From the IMG/VR virus record IMGVR_UViG_3300029448_000001, positions 45,957 through 109,956 of that record: a stretch of 64,000 nt of DNA. The stretch is one strand, 5' to 3'. Each line of letters opens with the position of its first letter. The stretch's first letter is position 1. The notes under the pieces are model-generated. The model was not told where the DNA came from. It searched no databases and saw only the letters and a program-made list of their open reading frames with translations. The stretch is from a virus. Shown here piece after piece: positions 18,380 through 26,865 of this stretch. Position numbers and translations under genes: made by a program.

Positions 18380-18387
18380 TATAAATA
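18380..18387 (+). promoter_or_regulatory. Late promoter upstream of third tube-fold gene
   Basis: Exact TATAAATA directly after the gp23 terminator. It lies only five bases before the ATG at 18393, so the transcript would be leaderless or nearly so. An in-frame TTG at 18375 lies upstream of the promoter and is an unlikely start. Confidence 0.7.
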
Positions 18388-18392
18388 ATAGT

Positions 18393-18917
18393 ATGTCAGA
18401 ACTAGATATACAACCATCAAATAATAGTTTTTTATCAAATAACAAATATCAATTTGTTATTGATAGACTCCCTCACTTCACATTTTTTGTACAAACAATT
18501 AGTTTGCCTTCTATGGCTTTAAATTCTACTTTAGTTACTAATCCTACAGTTGCAATTCCAGTACCAGGAAATCAATTATCATTCGGACCTTTAGTCTTAT
18601 CTTTTATTGTAGATGAAGACTTGCAAGGTTGGTTTGAAATTTACAATTGGATGGTACAACTAGGAAATCCAGAATCATTTGATAAGTTAGGAACATTAAC
18701 AAAAGTAGCAGGACAAAATAATAGCGTAACTTCTGATGCTACATTATTAGTAAAAACTAATTCAAATTTAGACAACTGGAATTTTGTATTTAAAGATATC
18801 TTTCCTACAGACTTGGCTGAATTAGCATTTTCTTCTATTGAAGGCCAAGACTTTCAATCATCTCAAGTTACATTTTCATACTCTCATTTTCAAGCAAAAC
18901 GGGCTACAAGTATTTGA
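18393..18917 (+). CDS. Tail-tube-fold virion protein (third paralogue)
   Basis: About 174 residues from ATG 18393; an in-frame TTG at 18375 lies inside the T tract of the terminator and before the promoter. The C-terminus (FKDIFPTDLAELAFSS and QVTFSYSHFQ) matches the FPTD-L-LSF block of the two gp19 copies, and SLPSMAL-type sequence matches their VxIPSM segment. In T4 the gene 54 tube initiator and gene 3 tube terminator share related folds, so this may be a terminal ring or tail completion protein. No obvious ribosome site, in line with a short or absent leader. Confidence 0.7.
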   Translation: MSELDIQPSNNSFLSNNKYQFVIDRLPHFTFFVQTISLPSMALNSTLVTNPTVAIPVPGNQLSFGPLVLSFIVDEDLQGWFEIYNWMVQLGNPESFDKLGTLTKVAGQNNSVTSDATLLVKTNSNLDNWNFVFKDIFPTDLAELAFSSIEGQDFQSSQVTFSYSHFQAKRATSI

Positions 18918-18943
18918 CATCATTGAATAATATATGATATACT
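18914..18943 (+). promoter_or_regulatory. Sigma-70-like early promoter of uvsY operon
   Basis: A perfect -35 TTGACA (18914-18919), an 18-base spacer and an extended -10 TGATATACT (TATACT at 18938-18943). It overlaps the stop of the preceding late gene and starts the recombination operon. Host RNA polymerase should read it without phage factors. Confidence 0.75.
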
Positions 18944-18971
18944 GAAACTTTATACTATTGGAGAATTGTAA

Positions 18972-19151
18972 GTGGAAAAAGATAGAAAGTGGATTTTAGA
19001 ATTAAAAAAACATCATGAAGTTCTTAACGAAAAAATAGAACGCATAGAAAGAAATCCTAATCTTCATGCAAGACCTGAAGAGTTAAGTGAATTAAAAAAA
19101 CAAAAATTATCCATAAAAGACATATTAGTAGATAATGGAGAACTGCATTGA
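18972..19151 (+). CDS. Small DUF465/YdcH-like helical protein
   Basis: A 59-residue protein from a GTG start behind TTGGAGAATTGTAA. The pattern ELKKHHEVLNEKI, then NPNLHARPEELSEL, then KKQKLSIKDIL resembles the bacterial DUF465 (YdcH) antiparallel hairpin family, which has no agreed function. It is the first gene of the uvsY-uvsW-55-47-46 operon. Its TGA overlaps the TTG start of uvsY, so the two are probably translationally coupled. Confidence 0.7.
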   Translation: MEKDRKWILELKKHHEVLNEKIERIERNPNLHARPEELSELKKQKLSIKDILVDNGELH

Positions 19152-19582
19152 CATTAGACCAAATTCTTGAAGAGTGGAGAAAAGATTCAAAAATAGACAC
19201 CACAAATTTTGATAATGAGTCTACTAAAATTCCAGTACTTCATAGTAAATATTTAAAAATATATTATGAAGAAAGAAAAAGATTAAAAGGTTATGAATTT
19301 CAATATAAAGAAATGCATAGAAAAAAATATGAATATTATAATGGTAGACTTTCCCAACAAGAGTTAGAAGACTTAGAATGGGAACCTTTTGTTAAAAGAT
19401 TAATGAAAAATGAAATAGATACATATATTCAGAGTGATAAAGATATTTTACAATTAAATGCCAGAATAGCAAATCAATTAGAGAAAAATAGTTGCGTAGA
19501 AGATATTATAAAAAATATCAATCAAAGGAACTTTCAAATAAAAAATGCAATCGAATGGAAAAAATTTACTCAGGGATTATAA
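19148..19582 (+). CDS. uvsY: Recombination mediator UvsY
   Basis: UvsY of 144 residues loads the UvsX recombinase onto gp32-coated single-stranded DNA. The N-terminal LDQILEEWRKDSKID followed by IPVLHSKYLKIYYEERKRLK is the family signature in marine T4-like phages. The start is TTG at 19148, overlapping the preceding stop (TTGA). It overlaps the uvsW start. Length is close to T4 UvsY (137 residues). Confidence 0.9.
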   Translation: MTLDQILEEWRKDSKIDTTNFDNESTKIPVLHSKYLKIYYEERKRLKGYEFQYKEMHRKKYEYYNGRLSQQELEDLEWEPFVKRLMKNEIDTYIQSDKDILQLNARIANQLEKNSCVEDIIKNINQRNFQIKNAIEWKKFTQGL

Positions 19583-21041
19583 CAACATTTTAATATCAAA
19601 AATAAATGATGTTTATGCTCACATACATTGTGAGTCTTCCATGGCCAGGGAATTGAATGAGTATTTTACTTTTTATGTTCCTGGTTATAAATTTATGCCT
19701 CAATTTAGAAATAAAATATGGGACGGAAAAATTAGACTATTTGATTTAAGGACTAATCAACTATATTATGGATTAATATCACATCTTGAAAAATTTTCAA
19801 AAGAAAGAAATTACAATATTATTTACAACGATAATATTGAAGCGAATGATGAATTCTCTTTGGCTGAAGCAGAAGATTTTATTTTAGATACAAAACTACC
19901 TATTAAACCTAGAGATTATCAAGTAAATGCGTTTACTTATGCAATAAGAAATAGAAGAGCGTTGCTTGTTTCTCCTACTGCATCAGGCAAATCTCTTATC
20001 ATATATTTAATCGCAAGATATTATTCTCTTAAAACTCTAGTCATTGTTCCTACAATTTCATTAGTTGCTCAGTTGTATAAAGATTTTGAAGATTATGGAT
20101 TTGATAGTAATAAACATGTTCATCAAATTATGGCTGGAGCAGATAAACAAACTAATCATATGATTACTATTTCTACATGGCAATCAATTTATAAGTTACC
20201 TAAAAAATGGTTTTCGCAATTTGATTTAGTAATAGGTGATGAAGCACATTTATTTAAAGCAAAATCTTTAATCAGCATTTTAACAAAATTAGAAACTTGC
20301 AAATATAGGTTTGGATTAACTGGAACATTAGATGGTACTCAAACACATAGATTAGTATTAGAAGGTCTTTTTGGTAAAGTTAAAAAAATTACAACAACAA
20401 AAGAACTTATAGATGCAGGCAAATTAGCAAAATTCAAAATAAAATGTTTAATTTTATCTTATGAAGATTCTATAAGAAATTCTTGTAAAAATTATAAGTA
20501 TCAAGATGAAATAGGATTTTTGATTTCTTGCCACGAGAGAAATATTTTTATTAGAAATTTAGCAAATAGTTTGGAAGGAAATACATTAATATTATATCAA
20601 TTGGTAGAAAAGCACGGTAAAATATTATATAATATAATAAAAGAAAAAGCAATTCAAAGAGAAGTATTTTTTGTGCATGGTGGAGTAAATGTTGAAGAAA
20701 GAGAAAGTGTAAGAAAAATTACCGAAGAAGAAAACAATGCGATTATAGTTGCTTCATACGGTACGTTTTCAACAGGAATAAATATAAGAAACTTACATAA
20801 TATTATTTTTGCCTCTCCTAGTAAAAGTAAAATCAGAACATTACAATCAATAGGAAGAGGACTTAGAATAGGAGATAATAAAGAGATTGCTACTTTATAT
20901 GATATATCTGATGATCTTACATATAAAAGCAGAAAAAATTTTACTATTCAACACTTTTCAGAGAGAATGAAATTTTACAATGAAGAAAAGTTTGATTATA
21001 AAATTTACACAATCAAACTAAGGAAAAAAAATGGAAGATAG
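19545..21041 (+). CDS. uvsW: Recombination DNA-RNA helicase UvsW
   Basis: Superfamily 2 helicase of 498 residues that unwinds branched DNA and R-loops and helps switch from origin- to recombination-dependent replication. Visible motifs are SPTASGKSL (motif I, about 143-151), GDEAHLFKA (motif II DEAH) and GLTGTLDG (motif III region), with QSIGRGLRIGD (motif VI) in the C-terminal domain. The N-terminal YVPGYKFMPQFRNKIWDGKIRLFD matches the UvsW DNA-binding domain (20-residue limit not exceeded when split at FRN). It overlaps uvsY by 38 bases. Confidence 0.93.
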   Translation: MQSNGKNLLRDYNNILISKINDVYAHIHCESSMARELNEYFTFYVPGYKFMPQFRNKIWDGKIRLFDLRTNQLYYGLISHLEKFSKERNYNIIYNDNIEANDEFSLAEAEDFILDTKLPIKPRDYQVNAFTYAIRNRRALLVSPTASGKSLIIYLIARYYSLKTLVIVPTISLVAQLYKDFEDYGFDSNKHVHQIMAGADKQTNHMITISTWQSIYKLPKKWFSQFDLVIGDEAHLFKAKSLISILTKLETCKYRFGLTGTLDGTQTHRLVLEGLFGKVKKITTTKELIDAGKLAKFKIKCLILSYEDSIRNSCKNYKYQDEIGFLISCHERNIFIRNLANSLEGNTLILYQLVEKHGKILYNIIKEKAIQREVFFVHGGVNVEERESVRKITEEENNAIIVASYGTFSTGINIRNLHNIIFASPSKSKIRTLQSIGRGLRIGDNKEIATLYDISDDLTYKSRKNFTIQHFSERMKFYNEEKFDYKIYTIKLRKKNGR

Positions 21042-21405
21042 TATACAACTTATAAAATTAACGACAAACGAAACTATTGTATGCCAAATTATAGAGGAAA
21101 ATGAATTTACAATTGTTGTTCGTTTACCTTACAAAGTAACAGCTATAGGTGCCGAAACTAATAAACCTAAGATGGCTCTAATTAGATGGGACCATTTGAT
21201 AGAAGCAACAGAAGATATTGTATTAAATAAAAATACAATAGTTGCTACTTGTATGCCTATAGAAGAATTGTATAACGTGTATGAAGAACTTTTAGTAAAA
21301 CATGATTTGCCCCCCGAGGCTGAAGCAAAACTAAAAGATGATTTAGAAACTATTGAAAGATTATTATTAGAACAAATCAATGCTAAAGATTCAACTACAC
21401 ACTAA
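21031..21405 (+). CDS. Conserved phage protein, Sm-like fold suggested
   Basis: A 124-residue protein overlapping the end of uvsW by 11 bases. The N-terminal 70 residues (SIQLIKLTTNETIVCQIIEE, then VVRLPYKVTAI) have the short beta-strand pattern of Sm/LSm-like domains. Similar proteins lie beside uvsW in other marine T4-like phages. The C-terminal part is a charged helix. An RNA- or protein-binding role is possible, but no function is known to me. Confidence 0.6.
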   Translation: MEDSIQLIKLTTNETIVCQIIEENEFTIVVRLPYKVTAIGAETNKPKMALIRWDHLIEATEDIVLNKNTIVATCMPIEELYNVYEELLVKHDLPPEAEAKLKDDLETIERLLLEQINAKDSTTH

Positions 21406-21462
21406 GGACACAACTATTATACGAAGATTTAAAACTGACTGTCAAGACAAAAAGGAAATATT

Positions 21463-21990
21463 ATGGCGAACCAGCATTATGTAGATAATAAAAAATTTCT
21501 AGAAGAAATGAAAATATTTAGGAATAGTGTTATAGAAGCTAAAGAAAAAAATTTGGCTAGACCTATTGTTTCTAATTATATAGGCGAATGTATTTTTAAG
21601 ATAGCTACTCATTTAGTTAGAAAACCTAATTTTAATAATTACACATTTAAAGAAGATATGATTTCTGATGGTGTTGAAAATTGTTTGCTTTACATTGATA
21701 ACTTTAATCCGGCAAAATCAGAAAATCCATTTGCATATTTTACTCAAATAATATATTATGCATTTTTAAGAAGAATACAAAAAGAAAAAAAACATTTATA
21801 TGTAAAGTATAAAGCTATGGAAAATGAAGTTATTGTTTCTTTAATTGAAAACAACGGAGAAGATGTAGTTGTTAATCAACTAAGCGGTGTTCTTCATGAC
21901 AGTTACAGTCAAGACTTTATCAATGACTTTATTAACACTTTTGAAAAAAGTAAAAGAAAGAAAACTAAAAAGAAAGAAAATGTTCAATGA
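21463..21990 (+). CDS. 55: Late-transcription sigma factor gp55
   Basis: Reduced sigma-70-family factor of 175 residues that directs RNA polymerase to TATAAATA late promoters, usually with gp33 and the gp45 clamp. Region-2-like sequence is visible in EDMISDGVENCLLYIDNFNP and NPFAYFTQIIYYAFLRRIQKEK (the -10 recognition helix, split here). The start has an AAAGGAAA site. Late promoters throughout the window support its activity. It overlaps gene 47 by four bases. Confidence 0.92.
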   Translation: MANQHYVDNKKFLEEMKIFRNSVIEAKEKNLARPIVSNYIGECIFKIATHLVRKPNFNNYTFKEDMISDGVENCLLYIDNFNPAKSENPFAYFTQIIYYAFLRRIQKEKKHLYVKYKAMENEVIVSLIENNGEDVVVNQLSGVLHDSYSQDFINDFINTFEKSKRKKTKKKENVQ

Positions 21991-23075
21991 GAGTTTGTTT
22001 ATTAGGTGATACTCATTTTGGTGTAAGAAATGATTCAAAGGTTTTTCATTCTTTTTTTGAAAAATTTTATAAAGAAACATTTTTTCCATTTTTAAAAAAA
22101 AATAAAATTGATACTGTAATTCAATTAGGCGACCTATTTGATAGAAGAAAATATATTAACTACTTATCTTTATCAGAGTGTTTAAGATATTTTTTTAAGC
22201 CTCTTGAAGAAAATAATATTACTATGCATACCTTGATTGGCAATCATGATATCTTTTGGAAAGAAAAGTTAGCTGTCAATTCTCCCGACTTACTACTAAA
22301 AGATTTTGATAATATTCATATACACCAATCTCCTACAAAAATAAAACTAGGTGAATTAAATATTGATATTATACCTTGGATTTGTAAAGAGAATGAAAAA
22401 GAAGTTTTAGATTTTGTTAAAAAAAGTAAAAACAGATTATGTATAGGTCACTTTGAACTTGATGGGTTTTTATTAAATCCAGGCACTTTAAATGTTGGAG
22501 GTAGAAGTGCTAAATTTTTAAAAAAATATGAAAAAGTTTTTAGTGGGCACTTTCATACTAAATCAAAAAAAGATAATGTAGAATATCTAGGAACTCCGTA
22601 TGAACTTTTTTGGAATGATTATAAAGATGCAAAAGGATTTTATGTTTTTGATACAGAGACTTTAGATACTGAATTTATAAGAAACGAAAATAGAATTTTC
22701 TATAAATTTAAATATAATGATTCAAAAGAAGATTTTGATTTAAACGAGTTTACAAAAACAATTAACAAGCTAAAAGATTTTTATAGAGATACATATGTAA
22801 AGGTTATAGTTGTAAATAAATCTAACCCCAAAACATTTGATAAAATGATGGAAGAAATTTATAAATTGACTCCGCATGATGTCTCTGTCGTAGAAGACCA
22901 TACAATAGATTTTTTAGGTGATGATAGTGATATTATTACTCAAGCTGAAGATACTGTAACTATCATGACAAAATATGTTGATGACTTGAAAATTAATACA
23001 AATAAAGATAAAATAAAGAACTTAGTAAGAGAATTATATATTGAGGCACTATCTACAAATACTATAAATGAATGA
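21987..23075 (+). CDS. 47: Recombination nuclease subunit gp47 (Mre11/SbcD-like)
   Basis: Metallophosphoesterase of 362 residues forming the nuclease half of the gp46/47 complex that processes DNA ends and degrades host DNA. Metal ligands are visible as D8/H10 (LGDTHFG), D49 (QLGDLFDRR), N86-H87-D88 (IGNHD), and the later histidines in CIGHFELDG and FSGHFHTKS. Starts at the ATGA overlap with gene 55 and overlaps gene 46 by four bases, giving near-equal translation with its partner. Confidence 0.95.
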   Translation: MRVCLLGDTHFGVRNDSKVFHSFFEKFYKETFFPFLKKNKIDTVIQLGDLFDRRKYINYLSLSECLRYFFKPLEENNITMHTLIGNHDIFWKEKLAVNSPDLLLKDFDNIHIHQSPTKIKLGELNIDIIPWICKENEKEVLDFVKKSKNRLCIGHFELDGFLLNPGTLNVGGRSAKFLKKYEKVFSGHFHTKSKKDNVEYLGTPYELFWNDYKDAKGFYVFDTETLDTEFIRNENRIFYKFKYNDSKEDFDLNEFTKTINKLKDFYRDTYVKVIVVNKSNPKTFDKMMEEIYKLTPHDVSVVEDHTIDFLGDDSDIITQAEDTVTIMTKYVDDLKINTNKDKIKNLVRELYIEALSTNTINE

Positions 23076-24787
23076 TAATATTTAAAACTTTAAAATGGAA
23101 AAATTTTCTTTCAACTGGTAATTATTTTACAAAGATAAATTTAAATTCTAATGTAAATACTTTAGTTGTCGGTGAAAATGGTTCAGGCAAATCTACAATG
23201 TTAGATGCATTGTGTTTTGGACTTTTTGGTAAAGCATTTAGAAGGATTAATAAATCTCAACTAATTAACAGTATCAATCTAAAAGATTGTGTTATAGAAA
23301 TAGACTTTTCAATATCTGAAAGAAAATTTAAAATAGTAAGAGGAATAAAACCTAATATTTTTGAAATATATTGTGATGGAAATCTAGTTTCACAAGATGC
23401 TTCAGTTAGAGATTACCAAGAACATTTAGAAAAATTTATATTAAAATTAAATTATAAATCTTTTACTCAAGTTGTAATTTTAGGTTCGGCATCTTTTACT
23501 CCTTTTATGCAGTTGTCCGCAAGTGACCGAAGAAATATTATTGAGAATATTTTAGACATTCAAATTTTTTCAGTAATGCATGATATCTTAAAAAAGAAAG
23601 TGAGTTCAAATAAAGAATCTATTACAGAAAATAAACACGAAATACAATTAGCAAATCAAGAACATGATTTGCATAAAAAATATCTTAAAGATTTAAAAGA
23701 AAATAATGAACAAAAAATAAAAGAGTTCAATAAAGAAATAACTAGTAGTGCAAAAATAGTAACAAGTTTATCAAAAAAAATTACTTTAGATAATAAAAAG
23801 ATTACGACATTATCTACTAAGGTTACTAAAAGAATAGAAACAGAAAGTAAAATTAAGAAGATTGAAAAACTTGAATCTAAAATAGAATCAAAAATATCTT
23901 CATTTGAACATGATATACATTTTTTACATTCTAATGATGATTGTCCTACTTGCAAACAATCTATTTCCAAAAAATTTAAAGAAAAAGAATTGAATGATTT
24001 ATCATCAAAAAAGATTGAATGTGAAAGTGGATTAGAAAAAATATCAAGTGAATTAACAAAGTATCAAACAAATTTGGGTGAAATACAAAATTTACAAAGT
24101 GATATTCATACCTTACAACTACAGGTCGCAGTTGATACAAATACAGTTTTAGAAAAGAAAAAGTATATAAAAAAGATACAAAAGGAAATCAAGGAAATAC
24201 AATCTTTAAAAAATAATAAGGATAGTGAAGAGAATAAATTAAAAAATGTAAAAGAAAAAATATCAAATTTAAATAAATCATTGGAAGATTTATTAGATGA
24301 AAAAACATATAATGAAGCTGTAGCATCTCTTTTAAAAGATGACGGTATAAAACGAAAGATTGTTAAACAATATTTACCTATTATAAACAAGTTGGTTAAC
24401 AAGTATCTTTCTACCTTAGATTTCTTTGTTAATTTTACTTTAGATGAAAGTTTTAAAGAAACAATTAAATCCAGACATAGAGATGATTTCAGTTACGATT
24501 CTTTTAGTGAGGGAGAAAAGCAAAGAATAGACATGGCTTTGATGCTTACTTGGAGAACAATAGCAAAAATGAAAAATTCCGCAAGTACAAATCTTCTTAT
24601 ACTTGATGAAATATTTGACTCTTCTCTAGACGTAAATGGAACTGATGAATTGATGGAAATATTAGGTTCTTTAGAAGATGTTAATTTGTTCGTAATTAGT
24701 CATAAAGGAGATATATTACAAGACAAATTTACTGAAGTCTTAAATTTTGAAAAAAGAGGGGATTTTTCTATAATCAAAAAAATATAA
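23072..24787 (+). CDS. 46: Recombination nuclease subunit gp46 (Rad50/SbcC-like)
   Basis: SMC-like ATPase of 571 residues, partner of gp47. Walker A is GENGSGKST (34-42). A long coiled coil carries a zinc-hook CPTC at 291-294, where two molecules dimerise. The C-terminal half has the signature FSEGEKQRIDMAL and Walker B LLILDEIFDSSLD. Length is close to T4 gp46 (560). The start overlaps gene 47. A late promoter sequence overlaps its stop codon, starting the next cassette. Confidence 0.96.
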   Translation: MIIFKTLKWKNFLSTGNYFTKINLNSNVNTLVVGENGSGKSTMLDALCFGLFGKAFRRINKSQLINSINLKDCVIEIDFSISERKFKIVRGIKPNIFEIYCDGNLVSQDASVRDYQEHLEKFILKLNYKSFTQVVILGSASFTPFMQLSASDRRNIIENILDIQIFSVMHDILKKKVSSNKESITENKHEIQLANQEHDLHKKYLKDLKENNEQKIKEFNKEITSSAKIVTSLSKKITLDNKKITTLSTKVTKRIETESKIKKIEKLESKIESKISSFEHDIHFLHSNDDCPTCKQSISKKFKEKELNDLSSKKIECESGLEKISSELTKYQTNLGEIQNLQSDIHTLQLQVAVDTNTVLEKKKYIKKIQKEIKEIQSLKNNKDSEENKLKNVKEKISNLNKSLEDLLDEKTYNEAVASLLKDDGIKRKIVKQYLPIINKLVNKYLSTLDFFVNFTLDESFKETIKSRHRDDFSYDSFSEGEKQRIDMALMLTWRTIAKMKNSASTNLLILDEIFDSSLDVNGTDELMEILGSLEDVNLFVISHKGDILQDKFTEVLNFEKRGDFSIIKKI

Positions 24788-24790
24788 ATA
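24783..24790 (+). promoter_or_regulatory. Late promoter for the Fe-S/cytochrome cassette
   Basis: Exact TATAAATA overlapping the gene 46 stop codon and six bases before the ATG at 24796. It places the following metabolic genes in the late expression class, together with virion genes. The site could be fortuitous because the region is very AT-rich. Confidence 0.6.
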
Positions 24791-24795
24791 ATGAT

Positions 24796-25110
24796 ATGAA
24801 AAAAATATTATTGTTACTACTTTTGTTTAGTTTTTCTACAAATGCTGTTCCACCTCCTAGAGGAATAGATCCAGTAGAAGCTAAACGACAAGAAAGAAAA
24901 GCTAAAGCAGAAAGAGAAAAGGCTCGTAAAGATTCTATAAACTGTTATATAACAGAAAGAAAAAGAAGAAGCGACGGAGGATATAATTGCATATACAGAT
25001 GTCCTTTAAAATTCAATCCTAAAACTCGTAAAAGAGAATATCGAGTAGAAAACAATAATGTAGGGCCCGGGTTTGGGTGTCCTTCAACAATGAATGTTTT
25101 AAGGAGATAA
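24796..25110 (+). CDS. Secreted basic protein with four cysteines
   Basis: A 104-residue protein with a clear signal peptide: MKK, then a run of leucines, then SFSTNA and a likely cut near residue 18. The mature part is Lys/Arg-rich with a charged helix (EAKRQERKAKAEREKARK) and four cysteines (NCY, NCIYRC, GCPS), which could form two disulphides in the periplasm. No family recognised. It is the first gene of the cassette and precedes iscU by one base. Confidence 0.65.
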   Translation: MKKILLLLLLFSFSTNAVPPPRGIDPVEAKRQERKAKAEREKARKDSINCYITERKRRSDGGYNCIYRCPLKFNPKTRKREYRVENNNVGPGFGCPSTMNVLRR

Positions 25111-25111
25111 C

Positions 25112-25513
25112 ATGGCTTACAGCGATAAAGTTATAGACCATTATGAAAACCCTAGAAATGTAGGGTCTATGGACAAGAGTGACCCTAGTGTTGGAACTGG
25201 TATGGTTGGGGCTCCAGCGTGTGGTGATGTAATGAAATTACAAATTAAAGTTAGTGATGAAGGTATCATAGAAGATGCTAAATTTAAAACTTATGGTTGT
25301 GGTAGTGCTATTGCAAGTAGCAGTTTAGTTACAGAGTGGATTAAAGGTAGAAGCATAGAACACGCAGAGGAAATAAAAAATACAGCGATAGCTAAAGAGT
25401 TGTGTTTACCTCCTGTAAAAATACATTGTAGTATATTAGCCGAAGATGCTGTTAGGTCCGCAATAGACGATTACAAGAAAAAAAAGATTGAAGTTAAACA
25501 GGAGATTCTATAA
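25112..25513 (+). CDS. iscU: Iron-sulphur cluster scaffold IscU
   Basis: IscU-type scaffold of 133 residues on which [2Fe-2S] clusters are assembled from IscS sulphur. All key residues are present: C37 with D39 ([11 protein letters not shown]), C63 ([11 protein letters not shown]) and H105-C106 ([11 protein letters not shown]). The LPPVK segment at 99-103, recognised by the HscA chaperone, is intact. Full length compared with bacterial IscU (about 128). The phage copy should therefore dock with the host Isc machinery. AAGGAG site; overlaps the next gene by one base. Confidence 0.93.
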   Translation: MAYSDKVIDHYENPRNVGSMDKSDPSVGTGMVGAPACGDVMKLQIKVSDEGIIEDAKFKTYGCGSAIASSSLVTEWIKGRSIEHAEEIKNTAIAKELCLPPVKIHCSILAEDAVRSAIDDYKKKKIEVKQEIL

Positions 25514-25935
25514 TGTTTGATAAATTACTTTCAAGAAAAAATAAAGAAAAATCTGATGCAGATGAATTGTTAGATTTTTGTGATGAAGCTAGTACTACAG
25601 ATAAAATGCCTGACCTTTTTCACGTTACAAAGGCGGCCGCTAATAAAGTTTCATCACTAGTAAGCAATGAAAAGAATGCTAAAGGATTAAGAATATTTGT
25701 TCAAGGTGGAGGTTGTTCTGGTTTTCAATATGGATTTGCTTTTGCAGAGGAAATTGAGGAAGATGATACTGAGATAAAACAGCATGGAGTTTCAATAGTA
25801 GTTGATGCTATGAGTTATCAGTATGTAATGGGAGCAGAAGTAGATTATAAAGATGACTTACAAGGTGCATCATTTGTAATTCGTAATCCAAATGCAACCG
25901 CTACTTGTGGGTGTGGTTCTAGTTTTGCATATTAA
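25513..25935 (+). CDS. erpA: A-type Fe-S carrier (IscA/ErpA family)
   Basis: A-type carrier of 140 residues that moves Fe-S clusters from the scaffold to target enzymes. The three ligand cysteines are present: C68 ([11 protein letters not shown]) and C132/C134 (TCGCGSSF). Residues 1-34 are a charged extension not found in typical 107-115 residue IscA or ErpA; it may mediate a phage-specific contact. It cannot be decided between IscA and ErpA from sequence. Directly follows iscU. Confidence 0.88.
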   Translation: MFDKLLSRKNKEKSDADELLDFCDEASTTDKMPDLFHVTKAAANKVSSLVSNEKNAKGLRIFVQGGGCSGFQYGFAFAEEIEEDDTEIKQHGVSIVVDAMSYQYVMGAEVDYKDDLQGASFVIRNPNATATCGCGSSFAY

Positions 25936-25945
25936 AGGAGATAAA

Positions 25946-26254
25946 ATGAAAAAATTATTGTTAATAACATTACTTTGTTTTTCAAATTTTGCAATGGCAG
26001 GGAATTCTAAATTAGGTGAAGCTAAATTTAAAATGAATTGTAAACAATGTCATGGTCCAGCTGGAATGGGTATGGCAAGTTATCCTAAAGTATCTGGAAA
26101 TCCAGTAGAATACACAATTGATAAATTGAAAACTTATCGAAGCGGTCAAGAGGTGGGACCTAATTCAGCACTAATGATAATGATGGCTAAACCTTTAAGT
26201 GATACTGATATAGAAAATTTAGCTGAATATCTTAAAAATGCAAAGAGAGACTAA
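25946..26254 (+). CDS. Periplasmic class I cytochrome c
   Basis: A 102-residue protein from ATG 25946 behind AAAGGAGATAAA; an upstream in-frame extension inside erpA has no ribosome site. Signal peptide 1-18 ends AMA. Heme site C32-x-x-C35-H36 (CKQCHG), then YPKVSGN and a Met-rich segment (MIMMAKPLSD, 77-84) that can give the axial Met. The end LSDTDIENLAEYL is typical of short c553/c4/c5-like domains. It would carry electrons in the periplasm after host Ccm attaches heme. Phage cytochromes are rare. Confidence 0.92.
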   Translation: MKKLLLITLLCFSNFAMAGNSKLGEAKFKMNCKQCHGPAGMGMASYPKVSGNPVEYTIDKLKTYRSGQEVGPNSALMIMMAKPLSDTDIENLAEYLKNAKRD

Positions 26255-26257
26255 CAA

Positions 26258-26851
26258 ATGGAAATAAATGAATTTATAATATCTTTAGCAGTAGATTTTT
26301 GGCAGTGGACAGTTTTAATTCTTTTAATCATACTAGGATTTTTAATCAATTTGTTTGATAAAAAAATAGATAATAGAGTTAATTTTAAATACTCAGTATT
26401 TCCTCATATGAAACCTATACCTATTAAAACAAAAGGTAAAGGATTCTTTAAAATGATTCTTATGTGGATATTTGGAGTCAGGCATTGGGAAATAGTGAAA
26501 GATTTTACTTTTTCATTAAAAGGTAAAAGATATGTAATACCAGCAGGTTTTAAATTTGATGGTGCAAGTATACCAAAATTTTTACATACTTTTTTATCCC
26601 CTGTAGGAGTTCTTTTAATAGGAGGTTTAATTCATGATTATGCCTATAAATATGAAACCTTGTTAAAAGCAAATAAAAAAGATACAATGGGAATTGTAAC
26701 TCAAAAAAAAGCAGATGAAATTTTTAGAGATATTAATATAGAAATAAACGGATTCTTTTTAATGAACTACTTAGCATACTACTCTTTAAGATTGGCAGGT
26801 TTTGTTGCGTGGAATAAACATAGAAAAGTAAATGCTAAAATTGGTAAATAG
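26258..26851 (+). CDS. DUF1353 membrane-anchored protein
   Basis: A 197-residue protein with an N-terminal membrane segment (about 15-35, WTVLILLIILGFLINLF) and a DUF1353-like domain after about 85: IPAGFKFDGASIPKF, then LLIGGLIHDYAYKY with the conserved His-Asp. DUF1353 proteins occur in phages and prophages, and the function is not established. A possible second hydrophobic stretch lies at 165-185. It is next to the cytochrome gene, so it may act at the inner membrane. Confidence 0.75.
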   Translation: MEINEFIISLAVDFWQWTVLILLIILGFLINLFDKKIDNRVNFKYSVFPHMKPIPIKTKGKGFFKMILMWIFGVRHWEIVKDFTFSLKGKRYVIPAGFKFDGASIPKFLHTFLSPVGVLLIGGLIHDYAYKYETLLKANKKDTMGIVTQKKADEIFRDINIEINGFFLMNYLAYYSLRLAGFVAWNKHRKVNAKIGK

Positions 26852-26865
26852 ATAAAGGTTGCATT

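Noticed and set aside
26645-26652. TATAAATA inside the DUF1353 gene as a late promoter
   Set aside because: Internal to a gene and not placed before a start; expected by chance in AT-rich DNA.
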